52,086 bases of DNA from Kineosphaera sp039812485 (GCA_039812485.1 JBDIAP010000010.1:1-52086), one strand, 5' to 3'; counted from the first letter of the stretch, positions 7,041 through 15,950 are shown. The notes: a model not told the origin generated them from the letters alone. A program made the numbers and translations.

Positions 7041-8621
7041 TCAGGCGGGCGCCGCCGGCGGGTAGGGGGTCAGCAGCTGATCGACCGGGGCGTCGTCGTC
7101 GGTGAGCACGGGCGCGTCGCCGACCCAGGCGGCCAAAGCGGCGCCGGAGATGACGCGCCAGTCGAGGTCGCGGCGTCGCAGCTCGGCCTCCCACGCCGCG
7201 ACATCGAGGGGCGCCCGGCTGGCGATGACGACGAGATTGCCTCCGCCGCGGCGCCGTTCGTCGGGTGCCGCGGCGGTCGTGTCGGGCGTGGCCGCGAGCG
7301 CGACGTGGCCGAAGACGCTGCGCAGCGTCGCGACCTCGGCCCGGGCGAAGGCCAGCGGCGCGTAGTCGATGAGGTTGACGGTGTAGAGGCCGTCGGCCCG
7401 CAGGCCGCGTTCGACCTGGGTGAGCGCCTCCCGGGTCGTCAGGTGCCACGGCACGCTCACCCCGCCGAACGCGTCGCCGACGACGATGTCGGCCGACGTC
7501 GGCGGCAGCGAGCGCAGCCCGACCCGCCCGTCCTCGATGCGCACGTCGAGCGCGAGATCGGCCGGAAGCGCGAGCCGTTCGCGATCGATGCGCACGACGC
7601 CGGCGTCGATCTCGGACACCGAACCGGTCGACCCCGGGCGGGTCGCCGCCAGGTAGCGCGGCAGCGTCAACCCACCCCCGCCCACGTAGTGCACGGTCAG
7701 CGGCGCGGCGCCGGGCCGGTGGGCGTCGATGCCCGCGACCATGGCCCGCACGTAGGCGAACTGCACATGGCGCGGATCCTGCACATCGACGTAGGAGTGT
7801 CGCAGCCCGTCGAGCACGAGCGTCCGCCCGCCCGCGCGCTGGGGGTCGGACACGACGGCCGCACAGTGGTAGGTGGTCTCGGCGTCGCACCCGCTCGGGG
7901 TGAGGGCCGTGGCACCGGCGAGCACGAGGGCGACCGCCGCCCCGGCCGCGGAGGCGCGCGCGAGCCGGGCCCGTGCGAGACCGAAGCCGAGCCCGACCGC
8001 GAGCGCGGCCGCGAGCAGCAGCCCCCCGAGCCCGAGCATGATGCCCGAGACGGGCACGCGCGTGATGAGCACGAAGCCGGTGAGGATCGTGCCGGCGATG
8101 GCGCCGGCCGTGCCGACACCCGAGAGGCGACCGACGATCGTGCCGGTCTGCGACAGGCTCGTCAGGCGCAGCTTGGTGACCATGGGGGTGACGGCCGACA
8201 GCAGGGCTCCGGGCACGACGATCGTCGCGGCGGAGGCGACGAGCAGGAACGCGCCGTGGGCGACCGCACCTGCTACCCGGACGAGGAAGGGGGTGGCCGC
8301 GACCGCGAGACCCGAGACGGCCAGCAGCGGCGCGAGGGCACGGCGCGGATCGACGCGGTCGGCCCACCGGCCGCCGACCCACGAGCCGAGCGCGATCGCG
8401 GTCAGCGCGATGCCGATGACCAGCGTGTTCGTCTCCAGCGTCAGGCCGAGGTAGGGAGCGAGCAGCCGCAGCGCCACGAGCTCGACGACGAGCACGGCGG
8501 CGTTGGCGCCGAAGACGAGCGCGGCCGCGCCCCAGTCGCCTACCCGGTCGCCAGGGCTCGCCGGCGGCGGGGTCGTGGGGGTCGGGGCGGCGTGCTGCGG
8601 GTCGGCGCCGGAGTCGGTCAC
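7041..8621 (-). CDS. Membrane-anchored spermidine synthase-like methyltransferase-fold protein
   Basis: 526 residues in two parts. Residues about 30-270 hold some seven hydrophobic helices (LVFGANAAVLVVELVALRLL onward) of the type seen in fused MFS/spermidine synthase proteins. Residues about 285-500 are a Rossmann aminopropyltransferase fold: VHYVGGGGLTLPRYLA, then SVSEIDAGVV (acidic residue binding the nucleoside) and IVVGDAFGGVSVPWHL. Polyamine synthesis is the family label, but membrane-fused forms often lack a proven substrate. Start is GTG 8621, which overlaps the stop of the upstream gene as GTGA, so the two form one unit. It converges on ogt with 11 bp between stops. Confidence 0.85.
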   Translation of the reverse strand: MTDSGADPQHAAPTPTTPPPASPGDRVGDWGAAALVFGANAAVLVVELVALRLLAPYLGLTLETNTLVIGIALTAIALGSWVGGRWADRVDPRRALAPLLAVSGLAVAATPFLVRVAGAVAHGAFLLVASAATIVVPGALLSAVTPMVTKLRLTSLSQTGTIVGRLSGVGTAGAIAGTILTGFVLITRVPVSGIMLGLGGLLLAAALAVGLGFGLARARLARASAAGAAVALVLAGATALTPSGCDAETTYHCAAVVSDPQRAGGRTLVLDGLRHSYVDVQDPRHVQFAYVRAMVAGIDAHRPGAAPLTVHYVGGGGLTLPRYLAATRPGSTGSVSEIDAGVVRIDRERLALPADLALDVRIEDGRVGLRSLPPTSADIVVGDAFGGVSVPWHLTTREALTQVERGLRADGLYTVNLIDYAPLAFARAEVATLRSVFGHVALAATPDTTAAAPDERRRGGGNLVVIASRAPLDVAAWEAELRRRDLDWRVISGAALAAWVGDAPVLTDDDAPVDQLLTPYPPAAPA

Positions 8622-9061
8622 GGCGTCGGGGCCGGCCGGACGGGCGGCGCCACCGCGAGCACGTAGATCATCGCCGGCAGCGGCCCGGCGTCGGTGGCGA
8701 CGACGACCTCGACCCGCTCGTAGCCGTCGCCCTCGAAGTCGTCCAGCCGCGCCCAATGGGCCGGCAGATCGTCGGAGGTGAAGAGTTGCACGGCCACCCG
8801 CGGGCCGTCCGCGTCGAGCACGATGCCCGGGTAGCCGAGGGCGGCGCCCCAGCCGTCCTCGAGCAGCGTGCCGCGCACGACACCCGGCGTCCACGAACCC
8901 CGCAGACCGCTCAGCTGATGCTCGTTCGGCCGTCCCGGCGCGAGCGTGCCGTAGACCGCCAGTCGTCGCGTCGCGTCGCTCGGGTGGGCCGGGCCGGGCG
9001 GGTCCGACGCCGCGGGCGTGGCGTGGCCCCCGGGGCGGACGGAGTCGGGGCTCGACGACAT
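8618..9061 (-). CDS. Gamma-glutamylcyclotransferase-fold (AIG2-like) protein
   Basis: 147 residues. LAVYGTLAPGRPNEHQL near residue 35 is the signature substrate-binding loop of the GGCT/AIG2 fold, followed by GTLLEDGWGAALGYPGIV and LDDFEGDGYERVEV, where the acidic catalytic residue of the fold is expected. Members cyclise gamma-glutamyl amines or peptides to 5-oxoproline, or have unknown roles. AAGGAG lies about 10 nt upstream of the ATG, just before a triple CTGACGG repeat at 9077-9097. The overlap with the spermidine-synthase-like gene suggests a shared role with gamma-glutamylated amines, which is speculative. Confidence 0.85.
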   Translation of the reverse strand: MSSSPDSVRPGGHATPAASDPPGPAHPSDATRRLAVYGTLAPGRPNEHQLSGLRGSWTPGVVRGTLLEDGWGAALGYPGIVLDADGPRVAVQLFTSDDLPAHWARLDDFEGDGYERVEVVVATDAGPLPAMIYVLAVAPPVRPAPTP

Positions 9062-9182
9062 CGGTTGCGCTCCTTGCTGACGGCTGACGGCTGACGGCTG
9101 ATAGGGCCTACGGCCCGCTGTGCGCGAGTGCGCCCGAACAGCGTCGACGGGTCACGGGCGGAGGTCGCTGGCTTGCCGACAG

Positions 9183-9221
9183 CAGCGTAGGGGGTCGTGA
9201 GGTGAGCGACTCCCTACGCTG
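9183..9221 (-). terminator. 15-bp-stem hairpin downstream of the small 9297-9506 gene
   Basis: CAGCGTAGGGGGTCG (9183-9197) pairs with CGACTCCCTACGCTG (9207-9221) with one G-T mismatch and a 9-nt loop. It stands alone between two minus-strand genes, 75 bp past the end of the 69-residue gene, so it probably terminates that gene's transcript. Confidence 0.65.
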
Positions 9222-9296
9222 GGCGGGCGCGTCGCACGTGCGGCGGCGGGAGGTCTCGCGCCAGGGTGTCGGGTCCGCGCTGCACCGGATGCCGGC

Positions 9297-9506
9297 TCAG
9301 GCGTCGTCGACCACCGTGAGCGAGGCGATGTCGCGCGCGGGGCTGCCGTCGGCGCGCCGGACGACGAAGTGGTCGCCGGGGATGTCGAGCACGAGTCGGG
9401 GGCCCGCCGGACGCAGCGCCGAGGTGAGGCTCGCGCCGCACGTGTAGGTCACGTGCACCCGCTGTCCGGGGCGCAGCGCCCCGACGTCCTGCGCGGTCAC
9501 CGCCAT
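9297..9506 (-). CDS. Small hypothetical protein (69 residues)
   Basis: Begins at ATG 9506, preceded by a good Shine-Dalgarno sequence (GGGAGGG about 7 nt upstream), which sets the start within a longer open frame. The product contains VHVTYTCGASLTSALRPAGP, LVLDIPGDHFVVRR and ends in VDDA. It looks like a single small beta-rich domain. No family is recognised. A strong hairpin follows its stop. Confidence 0.6.
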   Translation of the reverse strand: MAVTAQDVGALRPGQRVHVTYTCGASLTSALRPAGPRLVLDIPGDHFVVRRADGSPARDIASLTVVDDA

Positions 9507-9674
9507 CGCGTCACCCTCCCGGCACTCTCTCGACGTGGTCCTGTGAGCAGTCCATCGGCCGCGAGCGCCCAGACCGTAGCCGGTAGCCTCCCCGACCCGC
9601 GACGGGCGCCACGCTCGGCTCGGGTCGCACGGTCGGGTCCCGCGCCGGCCCCGGCCGGGTGGCACGATGCGGCC

Positions 9675-9980
9675 ATGGCGGAATACCAGATCATGTCGTG
9701 GCGCGACCTGCCGTCGCTGCTGACCGTCCGCGAGGGCGACGAGACCGTCAAGGTGCCGCTGGCGCCTCGGTTCCAGGAGGCCATCGACGAGGCGGCGATG
9801 CGCCTCGGCGCCACCGGCAGCGACGACTACCTCGACGGGTGGACCCGCGGCACGTGGACGGCCGCCGAGGGCGGCGTCGAGGAGGTCGCCGAGCGCGTCG
9901 GAGCGGAGCTCGAGTCTCGTTGGGACGAGGCGGCTCTGGCCACCTACCTCGACGCGCTCGGGCCCGCCTCGTCGGAGTGA
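9675..9980 (+). CDS. Small conserved protein (virulence factor family, PF13769-like)
   Basis: 101 residues: MAEYQIMSWRDLPSLLTVRE, then VKVPLAPRFQEAIDEAAMRL and DDYLDGWTRGTWT. This matches the small actinobacterial family labelled virulence factor in Pfam; no biochemical role is known to me. CACGAT lies 6 nt before the ATG, one base off the leaderless -10 pattern seen elsewhere in the window. The stop overlaps the GTG start of the DNA polymerase gene, so the pair is translationally coupled. Confidence 0.7.
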   Translation: MAEYQIMSWRDLPSLLTVREGDETVKVPLAPRFQEAIDEAAMRLGATGSDDYLDGWTRGTWTAAEGGVEEVAERVGAELESRWDEAALATYLDALGPASSE

Positions 9981-11782
9981 CCCCGCGCGACGATCTGGTC
10001 GCGCTCGTCCTGCGCCCGGCATCGGCCACGCCCGGCGCAGCGACCGAAGGCGCGGCCCGCCACGCAGCGACCGAAGGCGCTGCCCGCCGCGCAGCGATCG
10101 TCGGAGCAGGCGTCGCGCAGGTGCTGGACCTCGACGACGCGGTCGCCCTCGCGCGGCGACTGGAGGCGCGCGGCGTGCGCTGGACGTGGTGGTCGGCCGC
10201 CGACGCCGCGCGCCCCCTCGTCGCCGCCGGCGTGCGCGTCGCCCGCGCCTGGGACGTCGCCGAAGCGCACAGGCTTCTCCGCGGCGGATGGGACGCCGGG
10301 CCCGGTGCGGCCTGGGCCGCGGCGCGCGGGCTTCCCGCGCAGGGGGTGCCCACACCTCCTACCGGGGACTTGTTCGAGGCGGCGAGCGCCCTCGCCGACG
10401 ACGGCGCGCTCGTGCGACGCGACGGGCACCTGCGGGCCGACGCCGCGGCCGGCACGTGGCAGACCACCGACGACCGCCTCCTCGCCTGGGCCGACGCGCT
10501 CCTGACCTGCGCCCGGGCCCAGCACGCCCGCGCCGAGGAGATCTCTCCCAGGCTCGTCGCGACCGTCCACGCCGAGTCCGGAGCCGCGCTGCTGTGCGAG
10601 GAACTGCGCCGTGACGGCCTGCCGGTCGACCGCCCCGCCCTGCTCTCGATCATCGAGCCGCTGTCCGGTCCGCGCGCCGAGCGCGACACCCGGGTGCTGC
10701 GCCACGTGCCCGGGCGCGAGCACACCGATCTGCGCAACCCCTCGGCCGTGCGCGAGCTGCTGCGCGCCGTCGGCATCGACGTGCCGTCGACGCGCAAGCA
10801 CGTGCTCGAGGCGTTCCGCGACGCCCACCCGATCGTGCCCGCCCTGCTGGAGTGGCGGCGCGAGGACCGGATCGCCACGACCTACGGGCTGCGGTGGATG
10901 GCCGAGCACATCGGCCCCGACGACCGGCTGCGCGGCGAGTGGACCGCCTGCGACGGCGCCGGCGGCCGCATGACCGCCGAAGCCGGGCTGCACAACCTCC
11001 CCGTGGCGCTGCGCGCCGGGGTCGCGGCCGAACCCGGCCACCTCTTCGTGCGCGCCGACCTCGGCCAGATCGAGCCGCGCGTGCTCGCCGCCGTCTCCGG
11101 AGACCGGGCGTTCGCGCAGGCCACGCTGGCCGACGACCTCTACACGCCCGTCGCCCACCGCCTCGGCGTAGAGCGACCGGTCGCCAAGGTCGCCGTGCTC
11201 GCCGCGATGTACGGCCAGCGCAGCGGCGCCGCCGGCCAGGCCCTGCGCGGGCTCGAGCGCGCCTACCCGGTGGCGATGGCGCACCTCGATCGGGCCTACG
11301 CGGCGGGAGTCCGCGGCGAGTCGCTGCGCACCTATGGTGGGCGGCTCATCCCCACCGGGCGCTTCCTGGGCGGTGACCGCGGCCCGGACCCCGGCCTCGA
11401 CGCCGCGCGCGGCCGGTTCGCGCGCAACGCGATCATCCAGGGTGCGGCCGCCGAGCTCTTCAAGGCGTGGGCAGCGACGGTGCGGGCGCTCACCGGGGGG
11501 TTGCGGGCGCAGATCGTGCTGTGCCTGCACGACGAACTGCTCGTGCACGCCCACGCGGACGACGCTCCGCAGGTGGCCGCGCGCGTCGAGCAGGCACTCA
11601 CCGACTCCGCCCGCCGCTGGACCGGCGGGGCACCCGTGCGGTTCGTCGCGGACATCTCGATCGTGCAGCGCTGGTCGCAGGCCAAAGATGAGGTGGCGTG
11701 GGCGGGCACCCTGGCCGCGGGCGGCGTCACGCAGACAGCGCTCGACGGCCCGGCCCCGCGCCGAACGGGCGGGGTCACGTGA
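9977..11782 (+). CDS. Family A DNA polymerase (bifunctional 3'-5' exonuclease/polymerase type)
   Basis: 601 residues, much shorter than Pol I (about 900) because the 5'-nuclease domain is absent. Residues about 1-200 correspond to a degraded 3'-5' exonuclease-like region. The polymerase domain follows with motif A-like DLGQIEPRVLAAVSGD, motif B-like RPVAKVAVLAAMYGQ and motif C LCLHDELLVHAH. These are the residues that bind metal and nucleotide in family A. Such short copies occur alongside the main polA in actinobacteria; repair synthesis is the likely role. GTG start overlaps the upstream stop. Near the N-terminus an ATEGAAR repeat appears twice. Confidence 0.88.
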   Translation: MTPRDDLVALVLRPASATPGAATEGAARHAATEGAARRAAIVGAGVAQVLDLDDAVALARRLEARGVRWTWWSAADAARPLVAAGVRVARAWDVAEAHRLLRGGWDAGPGAAWAAARGLPAQGVPTPPTGDLFEAASALADDGALVRRDGHLRADAAAGTWQTTDDRLLAWADALLTCARAQHARAEEISPRLVATVHAESGAALLCEELRRDGLPVDRPALLSIIEPLSGPRAERDTRVLRHVPGREHTDLRNPSAVRELLRAVGIDVPSTRKHVLEAFRDAHPIVPALLEWRREDRIATTYGLRWMAEHIGPDDRLRGEWTACDGAGGRMTAEAGLHNLPVALRAGVAAEPGHLFVRADLGQIEPRVLAAVSGDRAFAQATLADDLYTPVAHRLGVERPVAKVAVLAAMYGQRSGAAGQALRGLERAYPVAMAHLDRAYAAGVRGESLRTYGGRLIPTGRFLGGDRGPDPGLDAARGRFARNAIIQGAAAELFKAWAATVRALTGGLRAQIVLCLHDELLVHAHADDAPQVAARVEQALTDSARRWTGGAPVRFVADISIVQRWSQAKDEVAWAGTLAAGGVTQTALDGPAPRRTGGVT

Positions 11783-11836
11783 GCGCACGAGCCCGTCAGG
11801 ACGAGACGATCGCGGCCGCTAGCGGCGTCTAGCCCG

Positions 11837-12640
11837 TCAGCAAGACGAGGGGAGATTCGGCGAGCCGGCTTGCTCGGCCCGCTCGGCGCGACGCCGGTTG
11901 CCCGCCAGCGGGTCGCCCTGATAGCCGACATGGTCATCGGACTTGAGGGCGACGAGCTGCGGCTCGGTGCCGAACTGGAGCGCAATCTGTGACCCGACCG
12001 CGATGATGTCCATGTGCACGTCGCGGGGCTGGGTCTGCGCGGTGAACGCCGCGCGTGACTCGACATCCTCGAAGCGCCGCCCCTGCGTGTCGACGCGGCG
12101 CAGCTCCCCCGACTCCTCGTCGATCGCGAAATAGGTGGGCTCGACGTCGGCACGGGAGTCGATGACCGAGAAGAGGTAATCGATGTCGCCGGTGTAGTCG
12201 AGCTCGAGGGCCGCGCCGATGGCCAGCACGAACGTGTCGGCGACGACCGACTCGATGTCGCTGAGCACGACCGCGCCCGGCTCCGCCGTGCCGTCGTCGA
12301 GCACGTCGCTGCGGGTCAGGCCGACCGCCACGAAGCCCGCGATGCCCAGGCCGAGCTGCATCTCCAGATGCGGGGCGCCGTCGCCGACGACGCGGATGAG
12401 CTGGTAGTCGGCGTTGTAGTCGAGCACGAAGCCCGAGGGGATGTAGCCGACCGGCCCCGCGGGGAAGTCCACCGTGGAGGTGGCGATCTCGATGACCGAC
12501 TCGACGGCCTCGCGGCTGAACTCCCCGGCGTCGAGAGGAACGCCGGTCAGGTGGGCGATGCCCACGATCCAGGGACGGCGGCCGGTGTCGAGGGCAGCAA
12601 TGGCACCCGCTCGTGCGGCCGTAAGAATCTCGTCGGTCAT
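11837..12640 (-). CDS. Hypothetical acidic protein (267 residues)
   Basis: I do not recognise a family. The protein is soluble, acidic and hydrophobic in alternating beta-like segments (RPWIVGIAHLTGVPLDAGEF, PVGYIPSGFVLDYNADYQLI, VVADTFVLAIGAALELDYTG). There is no signal peptide or membrane helix. AAGGAG lies 5 nt before ATG 12640, so the start is firm. A promoter-like pair of hexamers lies at 12665-12694. It converges on the DNA polymerase gene; the 54-bp gap contains the palindrome GCCGCTAGCGGC (11815-11826) and two copies of AGCCCGTCAG, possibly a shared terminator. Confidence 0.75.
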   Translation of the reverse strand: MTDEILTAARAGAIAALDTGRRPWIVGIAHLTGVPLDAGEFSREAVESVIEIATSTVDFPAGPVGYIPSGFVLDYNADYQLIRVVGDGAPHLEMQLGLGIAGFVAVGLTRSDVLDDGTAEPGAVVLSDIESVVADTFVLAIGAALELDYTGDIDYLFSVIDSRADVEPTYFAIDEESGELRRVDTQGRRFEDVESRAAFTAQTQPRDVHMDIIAVGSQIALQFGTEPQLVALKSDDHVGYQGDPLAGNRRRAERAEQAGSPNLPSSC

Positions 12641-12664
12641 AGCTCCTTCTTCGGGCTTTGCCGC

Positions 12665-12694
12665 AGGCTACTTCGCGTGTCTCATCGACCGCAA
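12665..12694 (-). promoter_or_regulatory. Promoter for the 11837-12640 gene
   Basis: On the minus strand TTGCGG (12694-12689) and TAGCCT (12670-12665) are separated by 18 bp, a normal vegetative sigma spacing. The -10 lies 24 nt upstream of the start, leaving room for the AAGGAG ribosome-binding site. Confidence 0.5.
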
Positions 12695-12876
12695 CGCATC
12701 CCCGATGCAGTGTTAACCCCACCACGAATGACGTTGTCGCTGTTGGACGTACGCCTAGAACGCGTCTTGAACGCCGGCGTGTCGCACGCACTCCCCCGGC
12801 GCGCCCGGCGATGCTCAGCCCCTGCCCAGGGCGCGCCCAGGGCGACGATTTAGTGTCATGTCACGTGCCTGACTTG

Positions 12877-13881
12877 ATGACGCCGTCGACGCGACCGTCC
12901 CCATCCCCCGCCGCCACCACCGGCACCGGCACCGGCCCGGGTGCGCGCAGCGACCTGCGCACGGCCGGCGCCCAGCTGGCGCGCGGCGCGATCATGGGCG
13001 CCGCCGACATCGTCCCGGGCATTTCCGGCGGCACGGTCGCCCTCGTGCTCGGTATCTACGCCCGGCTCATCGAGGCGCTGCACTCTCTCGTGCGGGTCGC
13101 GACGCGGGCGCTGACGGGCGACCGACCCGGCACCCGCCAGGCCGTGCGGACGGTGCCGTGGGTGTGGCTCGGCGCGCTCGGCGCCGGCATCCTCGGCATG
13201 GTCCTTCTCGCCTCGGGGCCGCTGAGCGCCGCCCTGACCGCCTACCCGGTGCCGCTCGCCGGGCTCTTCGTCGGCCTCATCGCCGGCGCGGTCCTGCTGT
13301 GTTGGCGACAGCTCGCGGCGCCCACGGCCCGGCACGTCACACTCGCGGCCGTCTGGGCGCTCGGCACGTTCGCGCTGCTGGGGCTCAGCCCGGCCGCGGG
13401 CGGATCCGGCGCGGCGCCCCCGCTGTGGGCGTTCTTCGGGGGCGGCGCGATCGCCATCTGCGCGATGATCCTGCCCGGCATCAGCGGCTCGTTCCTCCTC
13501 GTGCTCATGGGCCTCTACGCGCCGGTGCTCGCCGCTGTCGCCGAGCGCAACCTGCTGGTCCTGGCCGTCTTCGCCCTCGGCTGCGCGACCGGCATCGCGC
13601 TGGCCTCGAGTGCGCTGCGGTGGCTGCTGACACGCCACCACGACCTCGTGCTCGCCTCGATGATCGGCCTCATGGTCGGCTCGATCCGCATCCTGTGGCC
13701 CTGGCCGCACGGGCTCGAGAGCACGGCGATCGGCCTGCCCGGCGCCGACTGGGCGGTGCCGACGCTGCTCGCGGCCCTCGGCTTCGGGGTCGTGATCGGG
13801 CTCGAGGCCGCGGCGCGCCTCGTGCGACGCCGACACGAGGACACCCCTACCGTTGACGGGCATGGAGCTTCCTCGCGCTGA
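12877..13881 (+). CDS. DUF368 membrane protein (PopT-type polyprenyl-phosphate transporter)
   Basis: 334 residues with about eight to nine membrane helices. The family's paired motifs are both present: GAADIVPGISGGTVALVLGI near the N-terminus and CAMILPGISGSFLLVLMGLY in the second half. DUF368 proteins have been shown to help return undecaprenyl phosphate, the lipid carrier for peptidoglycan and teichoic acid precursors, across the cytoplasmic membrane; that role for this copy is by homology. ATG 12877 is chosen; GTG 12865 (9 nt after a TAGTGT hexamer at 12851) is an alternative. The 3' end overlaps the start of the aminotransferase gene by 20 bp. Confidence 0.88.
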   Translation: MTPSTRPSPSPAATTGTGTGPGARSDLRTAGAQLARGAIMGAADIVPGISGGTVALVLGIYARLIEALHSLVRVATRALTGDRPGTRQAVRTVPWVWLGALGAGILGMVLLASGPLSAALTAYPVPLAGLFVGLIAGAVLLCWRQLAAPTARHVTLAAVWALGTFALLGLSPAAGGSGAAPPLWAFFGGGAIAICAMILPGISGSFLLVLMGLYAPVLAAVAERNLLVLAVFALGCATGIALASSALRWLLTRHHDLVLASMIGLMVGSIRILWPWPHGLESTAIGLPGADWAVPTLLAALGFGVVIGLEAAARLVRRRHEDTPTVDGHGASSR

Positions 13882-14995
13882 CATCGATCCCGACGGCCTG
13901 CTCGAATACTCGGTCGTCTTCACCGATCGTGCGCTCAACCACATGTCCGCCCGGTTCGTCGCCGCGATGCAGGACCTCGTCGACGTGCTGACGACGACCT
14001 ACCGCGCCCGCACCGCCGCGGTGGTCCCCGGCGGCGGCACCTTCGCGATGGAGGCCGTGGCCCGGCAGCTCGCGACCGGCCGCCGCTGCCTCGTCGTGCG
14101 CAACGGCTTCTTCTCCTACCGCTGGTCGCAGATCTTCGAGCAGGGGGCGATCACCGACGACGTCACCGTCTGTGCGGCGCGCCCGGTGGACGACGACCCG
14201 CAGGCGGCGTGGGCGCCGGCCCCCGTCGACGAGGTCACCGCGGCCATCCTCGAGCGGCGCCCGGACCTCGTCTTCGCCGCGCACGTCGAGACCGCCTCCG
14301 GCATGCTCCTGCCCGACGACTATGTGCGGGCCCTCGCCGACGCCGTGCACGAGGTCGGCGGCCTGCTCGTGCTCGACGGCATCGCCTCGGGCGCCGTCTG
14401 GGTCGACATGGGCGCCCTCGGCGTCGACGTGCTCATCAGCGCCCCGCAGAAGGGCTGGAGCGGTAGCCCGTGCGCCGGCTTCGTCATGCTCGGCGAGGAG
14501 GCCCGCGAGCGGGTGCGCGCGAGCACATCGACGAGCTTCGCGATGGACCTCGCCCGCTGGCTGTCGATCACGGAAGGCTTCGTCGACGGCGTCGCCGGCT
14601 ACCACGCGACGATGCCCACCGACTCCCTGGCCAGGGACTCCGCCTACCTCGTCGAGACGCGGGACCGCGGGCTCGAGGCGCTGCGGGCGGCCCAGTGCGA
14701 CCTCGGCGGCAGAGTGCGCGCGCTGCTCGCCGAGCGCGGGTTCGCGTCGGTGGCGGCCCCGGGCTTCGAGGCTCCCGGCGTCGTCGTCGTGCACACCGAC
14801 GACCCGCTGCTCAAGAGCGGGGCGAAGTTCAAGGACGTCGGCATCCAGGCGGCCGCGGGCGTGCCGCTGCAGTGCGGGGAGCCGGAGGGCTTCTCGACGT
14901 TCCGGCTCGGGCTCTTCGGGCTCGACAAGCTCGACGACGTCGACGGCACGGTGGCGCGGCTCGCCGCCGGGCTCGATCGCCTCGCCGCCGACTGA
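13862..14995 (+). CDS. Class V aminotransferase (alanine-glyoxylate aminotransferase-like)
   Basis: 377 residues from ATG 13862 (MELPRADIDPDG). Fold type I PLP enzyme: AAVVPGGGTFAMEAVARQLA at the phosphate-binding end, LLVLDGIASGAVWVDMGALG with the Asp that pairs with the pyridine nitrogen, and SAPQKGWSGSP with the PLP-binding Lys. It resembles the alanine/serine-glyoxylate aminotransferase group; amino donor unknown. It overlaps the DUF368 gene, so the two are probably co-transcribed, though no functional link is obvious. It converges on the iclR gene with a shared hairpin. Confidence 0.85.
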   Translation: MELPRADIDPDGLLEYSVVFTDRALNHMSARFVAAMQDLVDVLTTTYRARTAAVVPGGGTFAMEAVARQLATGRRCLVVRNGFFSYRWSQIFEQGAITDDVTVCAARPVDDDPQAAWAPAPVDEVTAAILERRPDLVFAAHVETASGMLLPDDYVRALADAVHEVGGLLVLDGIASGAVWVDMGALGVDVLISAPQKGWSGSPCAGFVMLGEEARERVRASTSTSFAMDLARWLSITEGFVDGVAGYHATMPTDSLARDSAYLVETRDRGLEALRAAQCDLGGRVRALLAERGFASVAAPGFEAPGVVVVHTDDPLLKSGAKFKDVGIQAAAGVPLQCGEPEGFSTFRLGLFGLDKLDDVDGTVARLAAGLDRLAAD

Positions 14996-15005
14996 TCGCC
15001 TACGC

Positions 15006-15045
15006 CTGGGTCGATCGCCGCGCGGCGAGGTGCGCGTCGACCCAG
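15006..15045. terminator. Shared terminator between converging aminotransferase and iclR genes
   Basis: Perfect 9-bp arms CTGGGTCGA (15006-15014) and TCGACCCAG (15037-15045). The sequence between them contains TCGCCGCGCGGCGA, itself a 14-bp palindrome. Position between two converging stop codons supports bidirectional termination. Confidence 0.7.
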
Positions 15046-15052
15046 CCGGTGC

Positions 15053-15814
15053 TCAGGCCGGCAAGGCGGCGGTGATGGCTCCGGAGGCGAAGCGCAGCGC
15101 CGCGTCGAGACGCGGCAGGTCGGCCTCGGAGTAGCGCACCGACGGCATCGCGATCGACAACCCGGCGACGGCCCGACCCTCGCGATCACGGACCGCCCGG
15201 CCGATCGCGACGACGCCGTGCTCGGCCTGCTCCTGGCAGATGGCCAGGCCGCGCCGCCGGATGTGCCCGAGGTCGGCGACCAGGCGGGTGAGGTCCGGGG
15301 CGCCCGCCTCGAGCCCGTCGACGGTCGGCGTCTCATAGACCGCCCGCACCTCCTCCTCGCTGAGCTCCGCGAGCAGCACGAGACCGCAGCTGAGGCGGTG
15401 CGCGGGAAAGACCATGCCCTCGCGCGCGGCGACCCGCAGCGTCTGGGTGCACTCGACGGAGGCGATGAATCGGGCGGTGTCGTGGGTGCGGACCGCGAGG
15501 TTGGCGGTCTCCCCGACGAGATCGACGAGCCCGCCCAGCGGCTCCACCGCGGCCGCGCGCAGCACGGCGGTCCCCGACGGCGAGTCACCGGACCGATCGA
15601 GCACAGGCCCGGGCCGATAGGCCCGGCCGCACTCGTCCTGCACCGCGAAATCCCGATAGACCAGCATCGTCAGCAGCTGATGCGCCGTCGAGCGTCCCAC
15701 CCCCAGTCGCAGCGCGGCCTCGCTCGCGGTGATCGAGCCCTCCTGCTGCAGCCACGTCGCGAGGCATAGCGCGTGATCGACGCTGCCGATCGCGTAGGCC
15801 GGCCGATGCTTCAT
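15053..15814 (-). CDS. IclR family transcriptional regulator
   Basis: 253 residues from ATG 15814. An N-terminal winged helix (SVDHALCLATWLQQEGSITA, LRLGVGRSTAHQLLTMLVYR) is followed by the IclR effector domain (GETANLAVRTHDTARFIASV, then ICQEQAEHGVVAIGRAVRD). The domain binds small metabolites. In-frame GTG 15829 would overlap a palindrome that looks like its own operator, so the ATG is preferred. The nearest candidate targets are the convergent aminotransferase gene and the divergent cardiolipin synthase gene. Confidence 0.88.
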   Translation of the reverse strand: MKHRPAYAIGSVDHALCLATWLQQEGSITASEAALRLGVGRSTAHQLLTMLVYRDFAVQDECGRAYRPGPVLDRSGDSPSGTAVLRAAAVEPLGGLVDLVGETANLAVRTHDTARFIASVECTQTLRVAAREGMVFPAHRLSCGLVLLAELSEEEVRAVYETPTVDGLEAGAPDLTRLVADLGHIRRRGLAICQEQAEHGVVAIGRAVRDREGRAVAGLSIAMPSVRYSEADLPRLDAALRFASGAITAALPA

Positions 15815-15822
15815 CTGCGGAG

Positions 15823-15850
15823 CTGACACATGGCTATTGTCACGTGTCAG
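15823..15850. promoter_or_regulatory. Palindromic operator between iclR and cls
   Basis: CTGACAC (15823-15829) and GTGTCAG (15844-15850) are perfect 7-bp inverted arms 14 nt apart. A second pairing, TGACA (15824-15828) with TGTCA (15838-15842), shares the left arm. The site lies 9-36 bp upstream of the iclR start and about 100 bp upstream of the cls start, a classic place for autoregulation. Confidence 0.6.
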
Positions 15851-15950
15851 GTCGCTCGCGCGTCGCGAAGATCGACAAAGTTCATCGCCGGCTGCGGCCG
15901 GTGGGGTCCACTTCTCGCCTGATGGGACGCTCACGGGGGAGGATGCATCC

